Shown piece after piece: positions 6,013 through 13,114 of a stretch of DNA of 16,497 nucleotides. The first letter of the stretch is position 1. Every line of letters starts with the position of its first letter. Source of the stretch: Chloroflexi bacterium RBG_16_56_11. GTDB taxonomy: Bacteria > Chloroflexota > Dehalococcoidia > Dehalococcoidales > RBG-16-60-22. Under the pieces are notes generated by a model that was not told where the DNA came from, did no database searches, and saw only the letters and a list, made by a program, of their open reading frames with translations. A program made the position numbers and the translations under genes. Where the stretch lies: positions 14,625-31,121 of the forward strand of contig MGNQ01000044.1 in the NCBI GenBank assembly GCA_001796865.1, given 5' to 3'.

Positions 6013-6732
6013 ATAGAAATAATACCATCGCTAGACCTGCGTGACGGCAAGTGTGTCCGCCTCTACCGCGGCGACTATTCAATGGAAACGGTCTTTTCCG
6101 ATGACCCACTTGATGTGGCCCTGAAATGGCAATCGCTTGGGGCGCCGCGACTCCACGTCGTCGACCTCGACGGGGCCGCTTCCGGTGAAATACGCAACCT
6201 GGACATCATCCGGAATATCGCCCGGGTGATGCTTATCCCGGTACAGCTTGGCGGTGGTGTCCGCAGCATGGAGACGATTAAAGAGCTGCTGAAAATCGGC
6301 ATCGACAGGGTCGTCCTGGGTACGGCCGCCGTGGAAGACCCTGACCTCGTCACTCAGGCGTGCCGCTCGTTCGGCGAGGCTATTATCGTGGGCATCGACG
6401 CCCGCGAGGGGTACGTCGCCACGCATGGCTGGGTCAAGAACACCGTGAGAAGGGCCACCGAACTGGCCGGGAGTATGAAGAGCGCCGGCGTGCGCCGTTT
6501 CATCTATACCGATATCCACCGCGACGGCACCCTTACCGAGCCCAATTTCGCCGCCGTTGCCGAGATGATTGAGACCACCCGGCTCCCGGTCATCGCCGCC
6601 GGCGGCATCGCCTCCCTGAACCACCTGAAAATACTGCAGAAGCTCGGCGCCGAAGGGGCTATTATCGGCAAGGCCCTTTATACCGAGGACATCAATCTCA
6701 AGCAGGCGCTTACTGAAATTAACCCGATATAG
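6013..6732 (+). CDS. hisA: ProFAR isomerase (HisA), apparent AUA start
   Basis: HisA isomerises ProFAR to PRFAR in histidine synthesis. The protein is a (beta/alpha)8 barrel and both catalytic aspartates are seen: Asp8 in IIPSLDLRDGK and Asp129 in VGIDAREG, at the family positions when codon 6013 is residue 1. The 239-residue length is typical. However, codon 6013 is ATA, and no ATG, GTG or TTG lies in frame between the upstream stop (5977-5979) and it. GGGGAGG (6001-6007) sits 5 nt before it. The first in-frame ATG (6082) would delete 23 residues including Asp8, so it cannot be the start of a working enzyme. Either AUA is used, or a start was lost by mutation or sequence error. hisI follows 18 bp later. 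Confidence 0.9.
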   Translation: MEIIPSLDLRDGKCVRLYRGDYSMETVFSDDPLDVALKWQSLGAPRLHVVDLDGAASGEIRNLDIIRNIARVMLIPVQLGGGVRSMETIKELLKIGIDRVVLGTAAVEDPDLVTQACRSFGEAIIVGIDAREGYVATHGWVKNTVRRATELAGSMKSAGVRRFIYTDIHRDGTLTEPNFAAVAEMIETTRLPVIAAGGIASLNHLKILQKLGAEGAIIGKALYTEDINLKQALTEINPI

Positions 6733-6750
6733 GGTCGTGGCAGGAGTATC

Positions 6751-7077
6751 TTGAAAAATTTGAAGTTTGATAAACGAGGACTTATCCCGGCGATTATCCA
6801 GGACGACGCTACTGGAGAGGTCCTCATGCTCGGATATATGAATGAAGAGTCGCTGCGCCGCACTTTGCAAACGAAAGAGGCCTGGTTCTTCAGCCGCAGC
6901 CGCCAGCGACTCTGGCACAAGGGAGAGACCTCGGGTAACCGTATCAAAGTGCGCTCGGTCTGGTTCGATTGCGATTCCGATACCGTGCTGGTGAAGGCTG
7001 ACCCTACCGGTCCCGTCTGCCACACCGGCCGCCAGACCTGCTTCTTCCAGGAGCTGACTGAAACCGACCTTGATTGA
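6751..7077 (+). CDS. hisI: phosphoribosyl-AMP cyclohydrolase
   Basis: HisI opens the purine ring of phosphoribosyl-AMP, the third step of histidine synthesis and the step before the ProFAR made for HisA. The 108-residue stand-alone protein shows the metal site DCDSD (residues 73-77) and Cys90 and Cys97 in GPVCHTGRQTCF; WFFSRSRQRLWHKGETSGN is the conserved substrate loop. No HisE domain is fused. Translation starts at TTG 6751, with AGGAG 4 nt upstream. Its stop lies 2 bp from the stop of the convergent downstream gene with no terminator between. Confidence 0.95.
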   Translation: MKNLKFDKRGLIPAIIQDDATGEVLMLGYMNEESLRRTLQTKEAWFFSRSRQRLWHKGETSGNRIKVRSVWFDCDSDTVLVKADPTGPVCHTGRQTCFFQELTETDLD

Positions 7078-7079
7078 AA

Positions 7080-7979
7080 TCAGGCGGAAGGCTGGGCCGG
7101 TGCCGCCGCGTCGTCTATTTCTATGGCTTTGCCCATCGCCGCGATGGCTACCTCAATCTGGCTGTCATCCGGCTCGGCGGTAGTCATGGACTGCAGCAGC
7201 AGGCCCGGCGCCAGGATAATCCTCACCAGCCAGTGGTGCGTATGGCGGGCGCTGAAATACGTCACCTCGTAGCCTATAGCGGCGATAACCGGTATCAGGG
7301 CGATGCGCGATACGACCATCAGCCACAGCGCCGGACGCCCCACCAGAGAGAATACCACGATAGCGATTATCAGCACCGTGAACAGGAAGCTGGTCCCGCA
7401 GCGTACGTGCGCCTTGCCGTAGTTCCTGATAGCCTCCGCCTCGAGCGGTTCGCCCGCCTCGTAGGCGTTGACCGTCTTATGCTCGGCCCCGTGGTACGTG
7501 AAGACCCGCTTGATGTCCGGCAGGAGCGAGACCACCTTGAGGTAGGCGATGAAAATGGCCAGCCTTATCGCCCCTTCGACGATGTTGAAGACCACGGAGT
7601 TGGGAATATGCGACCGCACCAGGTTGGTGAGAAACAGCGGGGCGAGAAAAAAGAGGACGACCACCAGCACAATCCCTGAAGCAACCATGCCCCAGATGGC
7701 CTTCGCGTTTATCTCTTCGGCCTCTTCTTGCATGGCGACGTTGGCCGAGTACATCAGGCTCTGGATTCCCAGCACCATCGACTCGATAAGCACAATGATG
7801 CCCCGCGCCAGCGGCATCCGCCTCAGCCGGCCGGTGTAGATGGACGGCAGTGGCCTCGCGTCGATGGTGATATCGCCGCCGGGTCGCCGTACTGCCGTCA
7901 CCAGCGATTCCCGGCCCCGTATCATCACGCCCTCGATGACCGCCTGGCCGCCGTAGTTGAACTTCTTTTTTTCCGCCAT
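7080..7979 (-). CDS. DUF1385 (YqhQ-like) membrane protein
   Basis: The 299-residue product carries the DUF1385 signatures YGGQAVIEGVMIRG (residues 9-22), RVFTYHGAEHKTVNAYE and VRCGTSFLF. There are about four to five hydrophobic segments (near 100-125, 130-155, 200-220, 222-240), so it is an inner-membrane protein. Its biochemical role is not established; homologues such as Bacillus YqhQ are often near ribosomal protein L31 or release-factor genes, as here after rpmE. A good terminator lies between rpmE and this gene, so it may be expressed mainly by read-through. The last 15 residues are Ala/Pro-rich and probably disordered. Confidence 0.85.
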   Translation of the reverse strand: MAEKKKFNYGGQAVIEGVMIRGRESLVTAVRRPGGDITIDARPLPSIYTGRLRRMPLARGIIVLIESMVLGIQSLMYSANVAMQEEAEEINAKAIWGMVASGIVLVVVLFFLAPLFLTNLVRSHIPNSVVFNIVEGAIRLAIFIAYLKVVSLLPDIKRVFTYHGAEHKTVNAYEAGEPLEAEAIRNYGKAHVRCGTSFLFTVLIIAIVVFSLVGRPALWLMVVSRIALIPVIAAIGYEVTYFSARHTHHWLVRIILAPGLLLQSMTTAEPDDSQIEVAIAAMGKAIEIDDAAAPAQPSA

Positions 7980-7991
7980 GTCTTCTTAAAG

Positions 7992-8015
7992 AAAAAGGGC
8001 CGAAAAACTCGGCCC
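7992..8015 (-). terminator. intrinsic terminator after rpmE
   Basis: On the minus strand TCGGGCC-type arms form a 7-bp GC-rich stem (8015-8009 with 8003-7997) and a 5-nt loop, followed by five U residues. It closes the rplU-rpmA-rpmE transcript before the DUF1385 gene. Confidence 0.8.
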
Positions 8016-8034
8016 CTCTCCTAGATAGCCGCTG

Positions 8035-8241
8035 TTAGCTCTCAATCTTGTAGCGCTTCTTAAAGCGCTCGACACGGCCGGCCGTGTCCATCATGCGCCG
8101 CTCACCCGTGAAAAACGGGTGGCAGTTGCTGCAAACGTCCACTTTCATCTGTTTCTTGGTCGAGCCGGTGGTAAACTTGTTACCGCAGGCGCAAATTACC
8201 TCGGCATCGGGGTAGTATTTGGGATGAATTTTCTCTTTCAT
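8035..8241 (-). CDS. rpmE: 50S ribosomal protein L31, zinc-binding type
   Basis: The 68-residue L31 has both cysteine pairs of the zinc ('C+') form: Cys17 and Cys19 in ICACGNKF and Cys37 and Cys40 in CSNCHPF. The C-terminal DTAGRVERFKKRY is standard. It follows rpmA by 5 bp; there is no clear Shine-Dalgarno sequence, so translation is probably coupled to rpmA. Confidence 0.97.
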   Translation of the reverse strand: MKEKIHPKYYPDAEVICACGNKFTTGSTKKQMKVDVCSNCHPFFTGERRMMDTAGRVERFKKRYKIES

Positions 8242-8246
8242 ATCGT

Positions 8247-8501
8247 TCAGCCGGCTGAAATGCTGACCTTTCTCCTGTTATGGCTCGTCGGTTCATATTT
8301 TACGATGCCGTTGATGAGGGCGTACAGGGTATGGTCTTTCCCTATCCCCACGTTCTCGCCGGCATGAATAAGCGTGCCTCTCTGCCGCACCAGTATCGTC
8401 CCGGCGTTCACCGTTTGCCCGGCGAACCTTTTCACGCCGAGCCTCTGGCTCTGGCTATCCCGCCCGTTACGGCTGGTCCCGGTCCCTTTTTTATGCGCCA
8501 T
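8247..8501 (-). CDS. rpmA: 50S ribosomal protein L27
   Basis: The 84-residue product begins directly with the mature L27 N-terminus MAHKKGTGTSRNGRDS, which reaches toward the peptidyl-transferase centre. It has no Firmicute-type cleaved extension. GQTVNAGTILVRQRGT and the HAGENVGIGKDHTLYA segments are typical. Its ATG overlaps the last 11 nt of rplU, a sign of translational coupling. Confidence 0.98.
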   Translation of the reverse strand: MAHKKGTGTSRNGRDSQSQRLGVKRFAGQTVNAGTILVRQRGTLIHAGENVGIGKDHTLYALINGIVKYEPTSHNRRKVSISAG

Positions 8502-8874
8502 CGGTTGACTCCTCTTTCTTCTTGCGCCGCGTTTTCCTGGCCGGTTTGGGCGCCTCGGCCCCCGGCGGCAGTATCTTGTCGATGCTCAGCCTCGTGAATG
8601 ACTGGCGGTGCCCGTTCTTGCGGCGGTAACGGGTCTTGGCCTTGAACTTGAAAACGATGATTTTCTTGCCCCGGCCGTTCTCCCTGGCCGTAGCCAGTAC
8701 CCGCGCCCCGTCGACGACCGGCTTACCCACAGTGATATTTTCGCCGTCCGCCAGCAGAAGGACTTTGTCCAGCTCGATGGTGCCGCCCTCGGCCACGTCC
8801 AGGCGCTCTACCTCGATAGTCTGGCCCTCGGTTACTTTATATTGTTTGCCACCTGTCTCAATTATCGCGTAAAT
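8491..8874 (-). CDS. rplU: 50S ribosomal protein L21, apparent AUU start
   Basis: The conserved L21 N-terminus (YAIIETGGKQYKVTEGQTIEV) is encoded from codon 8871 onward, and the codon just before it is ATT (8874-8872). GGAGG (8885-8881) lies 6 nt upstream, ideal spacing. Codons further upstream in frame (GTA CAA TAT AAT TTT TGG AGG ACG AAA) contain no NTG start. The first in-frame ATG is at 8796, inside the conserved fold, and would remove 26 residues. The 127-residue protein ends in a basic Pro/Lys/Arg-rich tail of about 24 residues beyond the usual L21 length. AUU initiation is known for infC, where IF3 discriminates against it and so regulates its own synthesis. Confidence 0.93.
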   Translation of the reverse strand: MYAIIETGGKQYKVTEGQTIEVERLDVAEGGTIELDKVLLLADGENITVGKPVVDGARVLATARENGRGKKIIVFKFKAKTRYRRKNGHRQSFTRLSIDKILPPGAEAPKPARKTRRKKKEESTDGA

Positions 8875-8894
8875 TTTCGTCCTCCAAAAATTAT

Positions 8895-8923
8895 ATTGTA
8901 CCAGCTTTGAAGCTAAGAGTCAA
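8895..8923 (-). promoter_or_regulatory. promoter of rplU-rpmA-rpmE
   Basis: TTGACT (8923-8918) and TACAAT (8900-8895) are spaced by 17 bp on the minus strand. The start near 8888 leaves a leader of only about 14 nt, too short for an L21-leader RNA structure. The remaining spacer to coaE (8924-9040) shows no gene and only short AT-rich hairpins. Confidence 0.75.
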
Positions 8924-9040
8924 ACCTGATACCAAGTTTAACGCTTTTCATCCTCAATCTGTTCGAGAATAGTAATTTTTAAACTCACCCGTTAGTCCAG
9001 GCCTCGCCATTGGTTTTTAGAATATTCGATATTCAAAGGT

Positions 9041-9640
9041 TTAAAGCCTTTTAAGCAATTCTTCCCACTCCTTTACCACCTTCGCCCGGGTCTCCGCCAG
9101 AGTGCCGTCTGTATCGATGACCACGTCGGCGTGCCTCCGGCGTTCCTCATTCGATAGCTGCGACTTTATCCGCGCCCGCGCTTCCTTTTCGCTGAGACCA
9201 CCCCTCCCGGCGATACGTCTGAGTACCGTGTCCCTGGGAGCGACGGTAACCCACAGCTCGTCCGGTTTATATTCCCGCCCGGCCTCCAGCATGGCCGCCG
9301 CCTCGACGACCGCCACCTTGACTCCCCGGCGCCGGTGTTCCTCGAGCCCGGCCTTCAGCAGCCTGTCTATCTCCGGATGGACTATCCTGTTCAACCGTGA
9401 CAGGGCCTTTTTATCGTTGAAGACGATCTTCCCCAACCTGGCGCGGTCGATTTCGCTGTCGGCGGCAAGGATTTCTTCGCCAAACTCACGGACGATACTT
9501 TCCCAGGCCCAGCTTCCTTTTTTTACGGCCTCGTGGCCCAGGCTGTCCATGTCCACGATAGTCGCCCCCATCTCCTCCAGGATTTTCGCCACCGTGCTCT
9601 TGCCGCTCCCGATTCCACCGGTCAACCCGATCACCTTCAT
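9041..9640 (-). CDS. coaE: dephospho-CoA kinase
   Basis: CoaE phosphorylates the ribose 3'-OH of dephospho-CoA, the final step of coenzyme A synthesis, so it lies downstream of the pathway fed by the pan operon of this window. The P-loop GLTGGIGSGKST is at residues 5-16, DMDSLGHEAV is the Asp-containing substrate region, and VEAAAMLEAG and GGLSEKEARARIKSQLS belong to the lid. The ATG at 9640 is chosen because the family begins MKVIGLTGG, giving 199 residues; an in-frame ATG 12 codons earlier would add a non-conserved extension. GGGGAG lies about 12 nt upstream. Confidence 0.96.
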   Translation of the reverse strand: MKVIGLTGGIGSGKSTVAKILEEMGATIVDMDSLGHEAVKKGSWAWESIVREFGEEILAADSEIDRARLGKIVFNDKKALSRLNRIVHPEIDRLLKAGLEEHRRRGVKVAVVEAAAMLEAGREYKPDELWVTVAPRDTVLRRIAGRGGLSEKEARARIKSQLSNEERRRHADVVIDTDGTLAETRAKVVKEWEELLKRL

Positions 9641-9689
9641 CAGTTCGCCATCTCCCCTAAGATTTCCAATCGGCACCGGACTATTATAA

Positions 9690-9720
9690 TATAAAAATAG
9701 CGCCGCTTAAACCGGGCGCT
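9690..9720 (-). terminator. possible terminator read from the protease side
   Basis: On the minus strand AGCGCC (9720-9715) pairs with GGCGCT (9704-9699), followed by ATTTTTATA. It is the first terminator-like structure met by minus-strand transcription leaving the protease gene at 10318, after crossing the whole 9742-10314 gene antisense. On the plus strand it is a 5'-UTR hairpin. An ATTATAAT at 9683-9690 gives a possible -10 box on both strands, without a convincing -35 box on either. Confidence 0.4.
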
Positions 9721-9741
9721 GATTTCCTGGGGAGAAGCATT

Positions 9742-10314
9742 ATGCTGTTTTTCGGGCATGTCGGAATCACACTGGGGGCAGGGACGCTGCTGGCCGGGCT
9801 CGCCGGCAGCGCGAAAGACTCGCCGCGTGCCCGGGTGTCCTGGTGGGGTTCACTGGCGGGGTATGTCGATATCCGCTTCCTCATGTTCGGCTCGCTTCTC
9901 CCGGATATCGTCGATAAACCTATCGGACATTTCATCTTCCGGGATACCTTTAACAACGGCCGTATTTTCGCCCATACCCTCCTGTTTTTCCTGCTGTTGT
10001 CCGCTGCCGGATTTTTTCTGTATCGTCGCCGTCACAGTGTCTGGATGCTGACCCTGGCCGCCGGCACACTGGCGCACCTGGCCCTGGACGCGATGTGGTA
10101 CATCCCGGCTACGCTTTTCTGGCCCCTGATGGGTTTCGAGTTTGAAAAAATCGACCTGGAGTCCTGGCTGCCCGGTCTTCTCCAGGCCCTGGTGTCGGAC
10201 CCGGTCGTCTTTGCAGGTGAGATGGTCGGCCTGGCGGTCGTTCTCTGGCTCGGGCTGGTCCTGTTCCGCCGTAAAAAAATCGGCGTGTTCATCAGGTCCG
10301 GGAAAATGTCCTGA
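9742..10314 (+). CDS. DUF457/YdjM-family membrane-bound metal-dependent hydrolase-like protein
   Basis: The 190-residue product has the family's scattered His/Asp signature: FFGHVGITLGAG at the N-terminus, GSLLPDIVDKPIGH (residues 50-63), FAHTLLFFLLL, and GTLAHLALDAMWYIPATLFWPL. It has about four transmembrane segments (near 7-22, 76-93, 100-118, 158-176). The histidines and aspartates are thought to form a metal site, but the substrate of the family is not known. Translation starts at ATG 9742, with GGGGAGAAG upstream. Its stop is 3 bp from that of the convergent protease gene. Confidence 0.85.
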   Translation: MLFFGHVGITLGAGTLLAGLAGSAKDSPRARVSWWGSLAGYVDIRFLMFGSLLPDIVDKPIGHFIFRDTFNNGRIFAHTLLFFLLLSAAGFFLYRRRHSVWMLTLAAGTLAHLALDAMWYIPATLFWPLMGFEFEKIDLESWLPGLLQALVSDPVVFAGEMVGLAVVLWLGLVLFRRKKIGVFIRSGKMS

Positions 10315-10317
10315 AGG

Positions 10318-11622
10318 CTAGGATGGCCGCGTCCCCACGGTAACGGTTATATTGAGCCTTTCTGCGCCCCTGATTACCTCGATTGTCGTCGTCTCGCCGG
10401 GGCTTTTATTTTCCCCGAGATATGACGTTAGCTCACCTGTGTCCCTTACCGGTACGCCGTCAATGGTCACGATCACGTCTCCGGCGCGTATCCCGGCCGC
10501 CTCGGCCGGCTGCCCGGCGACGACGCTGCTCACCAGCACCCCGTAGGTCGTTGCCAGGGACATTTCCTCCGCCTGCTGCGGCGTGATGTCACCGATATTA
10601 ACGCCGATCCAGGGATAGGCAAAAGAGCCGTTAGTTATAACCTCATCGGCGACCTTTTTCACCTTGTCGGAAGACACCGCGTAGTAAATGCCGTCCCCCT
10701 GGGCCGCCTGGATGCGGGCGACCACCACGCCGATGATTTCTCCGGCGGCGTTGGCCAGCGGTCCCCCGGAGTTTCCGGGATTGACCGGCGCGTCGAACTG
10801 GAGCAGGTTGGGCACCGGGCTGGCCAGTCCGTAGTCCGTGTACCGGTTGGTCCGGCTGATGATCCCCGCCGTGGCCGTGTCACGGATATCCAGGGGACTG
10901 CCGATAGCGACTACCGGCTCGCCGATTTTTACCAGGCTGGAATCGCCCATAGAGACCGGCGGGGCGGACGGGATTACTGCCAGCTTCAACACGCCGATAT
11001 CGCTCGCCGGGCTGGACCCCGCAACGGTAGCCGTCGAGACCGAGCCGTCATACATGACGACGTAAATCGGCGAAAGCCCGTCGATAACATGAAAAGCGGT
11101 CACGACATGCCCACCGGTATCGTAAATGAACCCCGAGCCTATCGTGCTCTGTCCGTTGGTAATTCTCACCGTCGAACGGCTGACGATGCCGTAGACCTTG
11201 TTGGCGTCGAGAACGCCCTTGGTGAGTCCGGTCTGGGTGCTGGCAATGCTGCTGACATTCGCTGAAAGCTCCTGGATACGCGACTCCGCGTTGCTAATCT
11301 CTACCTCGGCTGTCGCGATACTCTCCCTGGCGGCGACCAGCCCGCTTTCCTGGGCCGTGATGCGCGCCGCCGCGTTGTCAACCTGGCTTTGCACCGCGTT
11401 TATTCCGCCCTGGAGCGCGTTCAGGCCGCTGGCTGTCAGTGACCCCAGGGCCGTCAGGTTCTCGCTGATGCCCGCGAGACGTAGCGCCTGCTCACTTTCG
11501 TAGCCCGTGAGCCTGGCGCTCAGGTCGTCAACCCTCTGGTTGAGAGTATAAGAGTAGTAGCCGACCCCGCCTGTGAGGCACAATAAGACTATCAGGAGCA
11601 CCACCATCACTTTATTCAACAT
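10318..11622 (-). CDS. HtrA/DegP-like S1C serine protease with PDZ domain
   Basis: The 434-residue product is anchored by one N-terminal hydrophobic segment (residues 4-22) and should act outside the membrane. Residues 27-135 form an Ala/Ser/Gln-rich, heptad-like coiled-coil stalk, unusual for DegP. The trypsin fold follows with His178 (VTAFHVID), Asp208 (ASDIGVLKL) and Ser285 (NPGNSGGPL), a complete triad. The usual TAAHV motif reads TAFHV here. One PDZ domain (about 345-430, with GDVIVTIDGVPV) probably senses unfolded termini. ATG 11622 follows AAGGAG. It closes a long same-strand run, where it may serve envelope protein quality control under redox stress. Confidence 0.95.
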   Translation of the reverse strand: MLNKVMVVLLIVLLCLTGGVGYYSYTLNQRVDDLSARLTGYESEQALRLAGISENLTALGSLTASGLNALQGGINAVQSQVDNAAARITAQESGLVAARESIATAEVEISNAESRIQELSANVSSIASTQTGLTKGVLDANKVYGIVSRSTVRITNGQSTIGSGFIYDTGGHVVTAFHVIDGLSPIYVVMYDGSVSTATVAGSSPASDIGVLKLAVIPSAPPVSMGDSSLVKIGEPVVAIGSPLDIRDTATAGIISRTNRYTDYGLASPVPNLLQFDAPVNPGNSGGPLANAAGEIIGVVVARIQAAQGDGIYYAVSSDKVKKVADEVITNGSFAYPWIGVNIGDITPQQAEEMSLATTYGVLVSSVVAGQPAEAAGIRAGDVIVTIDGVPVRDTGELTSYLGENKSPGETTTIEVIRGAERLNITVTVGTRPS

Positions 11623-11652
11623 TTAAGACTCCTTACCCTGTCGAGTTGACGG

Positions 11653-11994
11653 CTATCGCGCCCCGTAATACTTGACCTTGCTCAGGATGACCGTGCAGGT
11701 CTCCCAGTCGCCTTCGTCGCCCGGGGCCGCCAGGATAACGCCGCGTAGATTTCCAGCGCCGCGGCGGGTAAAATGCCACCAGTGCGTCAGTACCGCGGGT
11801 ATGCCCCTGGTCCGGAAGACTATTTCTTCCGTCGTGCCGTAGGTCTGCACCTCCGAACCCGCCCATTCTCTGGTACTGCCGGGCGCCTCGTCGATACGCA
11901 CCGTCACATTCTTGGTGCTCCATTCTATTTCCACCTGGACGTCCCACGGCTTATCGGCGCCCGGCAGTTGCGCCCGCCCCCTGAATATTTCCAT
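11653..11994 (-). CDS. hypothetical protein, 113 residues
   Basis: I do not recognise a family. The product is soluble, Trp-rich and beta-like (WDVQVEIEWSTKNVTVRIDE, VLTHWWHFTRRG, DWETCTVILSKVKYYG), with no signal peptide or transmembrane segment. The pattern of alternating hydrophobic and charged residues suggests a small beta-sandwich or barrel. ATG 11994 follows AGGAGG by 6 nt and directly abuts the methyltransferase stop (TAGATG), so the two are translationally coupled. The protease starts 30 bp later. Confidence 0.8.
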   Translation of the reverse strand: MEIFRGRAQLPGADKPWDVQVEIEWSTKNVTVRIDEAPGSTREWAGSEVQTYGTTEEIVFRTRGIPAVLTHWWHFTRRGAGNLRGVILAAPGDEGDWETCTVILSKVKYYGAR

Positions 11995-12567
11995 CTATTC
12001 CCTCCTCGTGTCCTTCCGGGCGACCAGGCTGGCCACGGCCTTCCTGTCATCCACGACACCTTCCCGGTAGCGCAGGCACCGGAACTCGCGGAACATGTCG
12101 AGCAGCTCGTTGTATTTCAAAAGATAGTCGGGGTTGCTCGGATGTCCGAACCGCTTCTGGTCGATGATAAATGTTTCGTAGACTACCATGCCCCCGGGAC
12201 GTATCCCGTCCTTTATCTGCGGTATCAGCGAGCGCTGGAGGTAGTTGAAGCAGATGATTACGTCGTACCGCTCCCTGGCTATTCGGTAGCCACCCTCCAG
12301 GTCCGCTATAGCGGTTTTTATCGTTACTCCTGTCTCCCGGGCGGCTGCCTGGGCCTCGCTTATCGCCCCGGCGGACCTGTCCACGCCTTCCACGGTGAAA
12401 CCGTTCCTGGCCAGGTAAACGGCGTTCCGTCCGTTCCCCATGGCCACGTCGAGGACGAAGCCAACCGGTAAAAGACTGACGTTGTCGACCAGGAAGGAAG
12501 ACGGTTCACGGCCTGACTCACCTTCATGGTCCATCCCGGTCCCGCGTCTCCCTGCCCAGGTTTTCAC
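11995..12567 (-). CDS. class I SAM-dependent methyltransferase, TehB-like
   Basis: The 190-residue Rossmann methyltransferase has motif I FVLDVAMGNGRNAVYLA (from residue 37), the acidic end of beta2 in VEGVDRS (Asp63), YDVIICFNYLQRSLI (motif IV region) and IRPGGMVVYETF. The small size and short C-terminal half resemble TehB-type tellurite or thiopurine methyltransferases; substrate is unknown. The start is taken as GTG 12567, because AGGAG lies at good distance; ATG at 12534 is an alternative that drops 11 weakly conserved residues. It begins 15 bp after the ferritin-like gene, so cotranscription is likely. Confidence 0.88.
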   Translation of the reverse strand: MKTWAGRRGTGMDHEGESGREPSSFLVDNVSLLPVGFVLDVAMGNGRNAVYLARNGFTVEGVDRSAGAISEAQAAARETGVTIKTAIADLEGGYRIARERYDVIICFNYLQRSLIPQIKDGIRPGGMVVYETFIIDQKRFGHPSNPDYLLKYNELLDMFREFRCLRYREGVVDDRKAVASLVARKDTRRE

Positions 12568-12582
12568 TTTGCCTCTCCTCTT

Positions 12583-13068
12583 TCAGGCAGAGGCCAGCCT
12601 TTTCTTGACATCGGAGAGATGTTGCAGGTGGGACTTTTCCTCGGCCAGTATCCTCTTTATCGCTGGCGCCAGCCGCTGTGGAAGGTCGTCCCTTATTTCG
12701 TAATAGAACAGGATGGCGTCTTTCTCGGCGCTCAGCGCGAGCTCCAGCGCCTTTACATCGCTATCAGCCTGGGTGGCCATCTCCCCCGTGATGAGGTCAT
12801 CGGTGAACACCGCTGAATCGACCAGTGTCTGGAGATAAGCGACACGTCCCTCGGAGAGAGTTTCCCGGTCTTCGCCTTCTTCCGCCCTGCCCAGCAGGTC
12901 CCGGAACGTTTGCAGGTGCTCCCGCTCCATCTCGACCAGGTATTTGAACACGGTGCGGGCCGCTTCGCTGTCCGAAGACTTGGCCATGATGTCGTAGAAC
13001 GTAATGCCCCTGGTCTCTATACCGATGGCGATATTCAGCAGCATGGTTTCGGAAAAAACGGGCGGCAT
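12583..13068 (-). CDS. ferritin-like diiron protein (rubrerythrin family)
   Basis: The 161-residue four-helix protein shows both half sites of a diiron centre: Glu18 (GIETRGITFYDIMAK) with Glu48/His51 (EREHLQTF), and Glu115 (AEKDAILFYYEI) with Glu144/His147 (EEKSHLQHL). It lacks a rubredoxin domain. A role as oxidase or peroxidase fed by a separate electron donor is inferred from the neighbours. The ATG at 13068 is preferred because GGGAGG lies 7 nt upstream; an in-frame ATG at 13101 would add 11 Gly/Glu-rich residues and lacks a good ribosome-binding site. Confidence 0.9.
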   Translation of the reverse strand: MPPVFSETMLLNIAIGIETRGITFYDIMAKSSDSEAARTVFKYLVEMEREHLQTFRDLLGRAEEGEDRETLSEGRVAYLQTLVDSAVFTDDLITGEMATQADSDVKALELALSAEKDAILFYYEIRDDLPQRLAPAIKRILAEEKSHLQHLSDVKKRLASA

Positions 13069-13114
13069 CCCCGTACCTCCCTCTCCCTCGTCGCGCGGCA
13101 TTATTGAGGGATCT

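Noticed and set aside
6082..6732. hisA starting at the first in-frame ATG (6082)
   Set aside because: This removes 23 conserved residues including catalytic Asp8, and no ribosome-binding site precedes it.
6079..7023. 314-codon open frame antisense to hisA-hisI
   Set aside because: It covers two recognisable enzymes on the other strand and shows no motifs or sensible ribosome-binding site.
8491..8796. rplU starting at the first in-frame NTG found by the frame (8796)
   Set aside because: It would cut off the invariant L21 N-terminus, and the strong GGAGG lies 85 nt further upstream next to the ATT codon.
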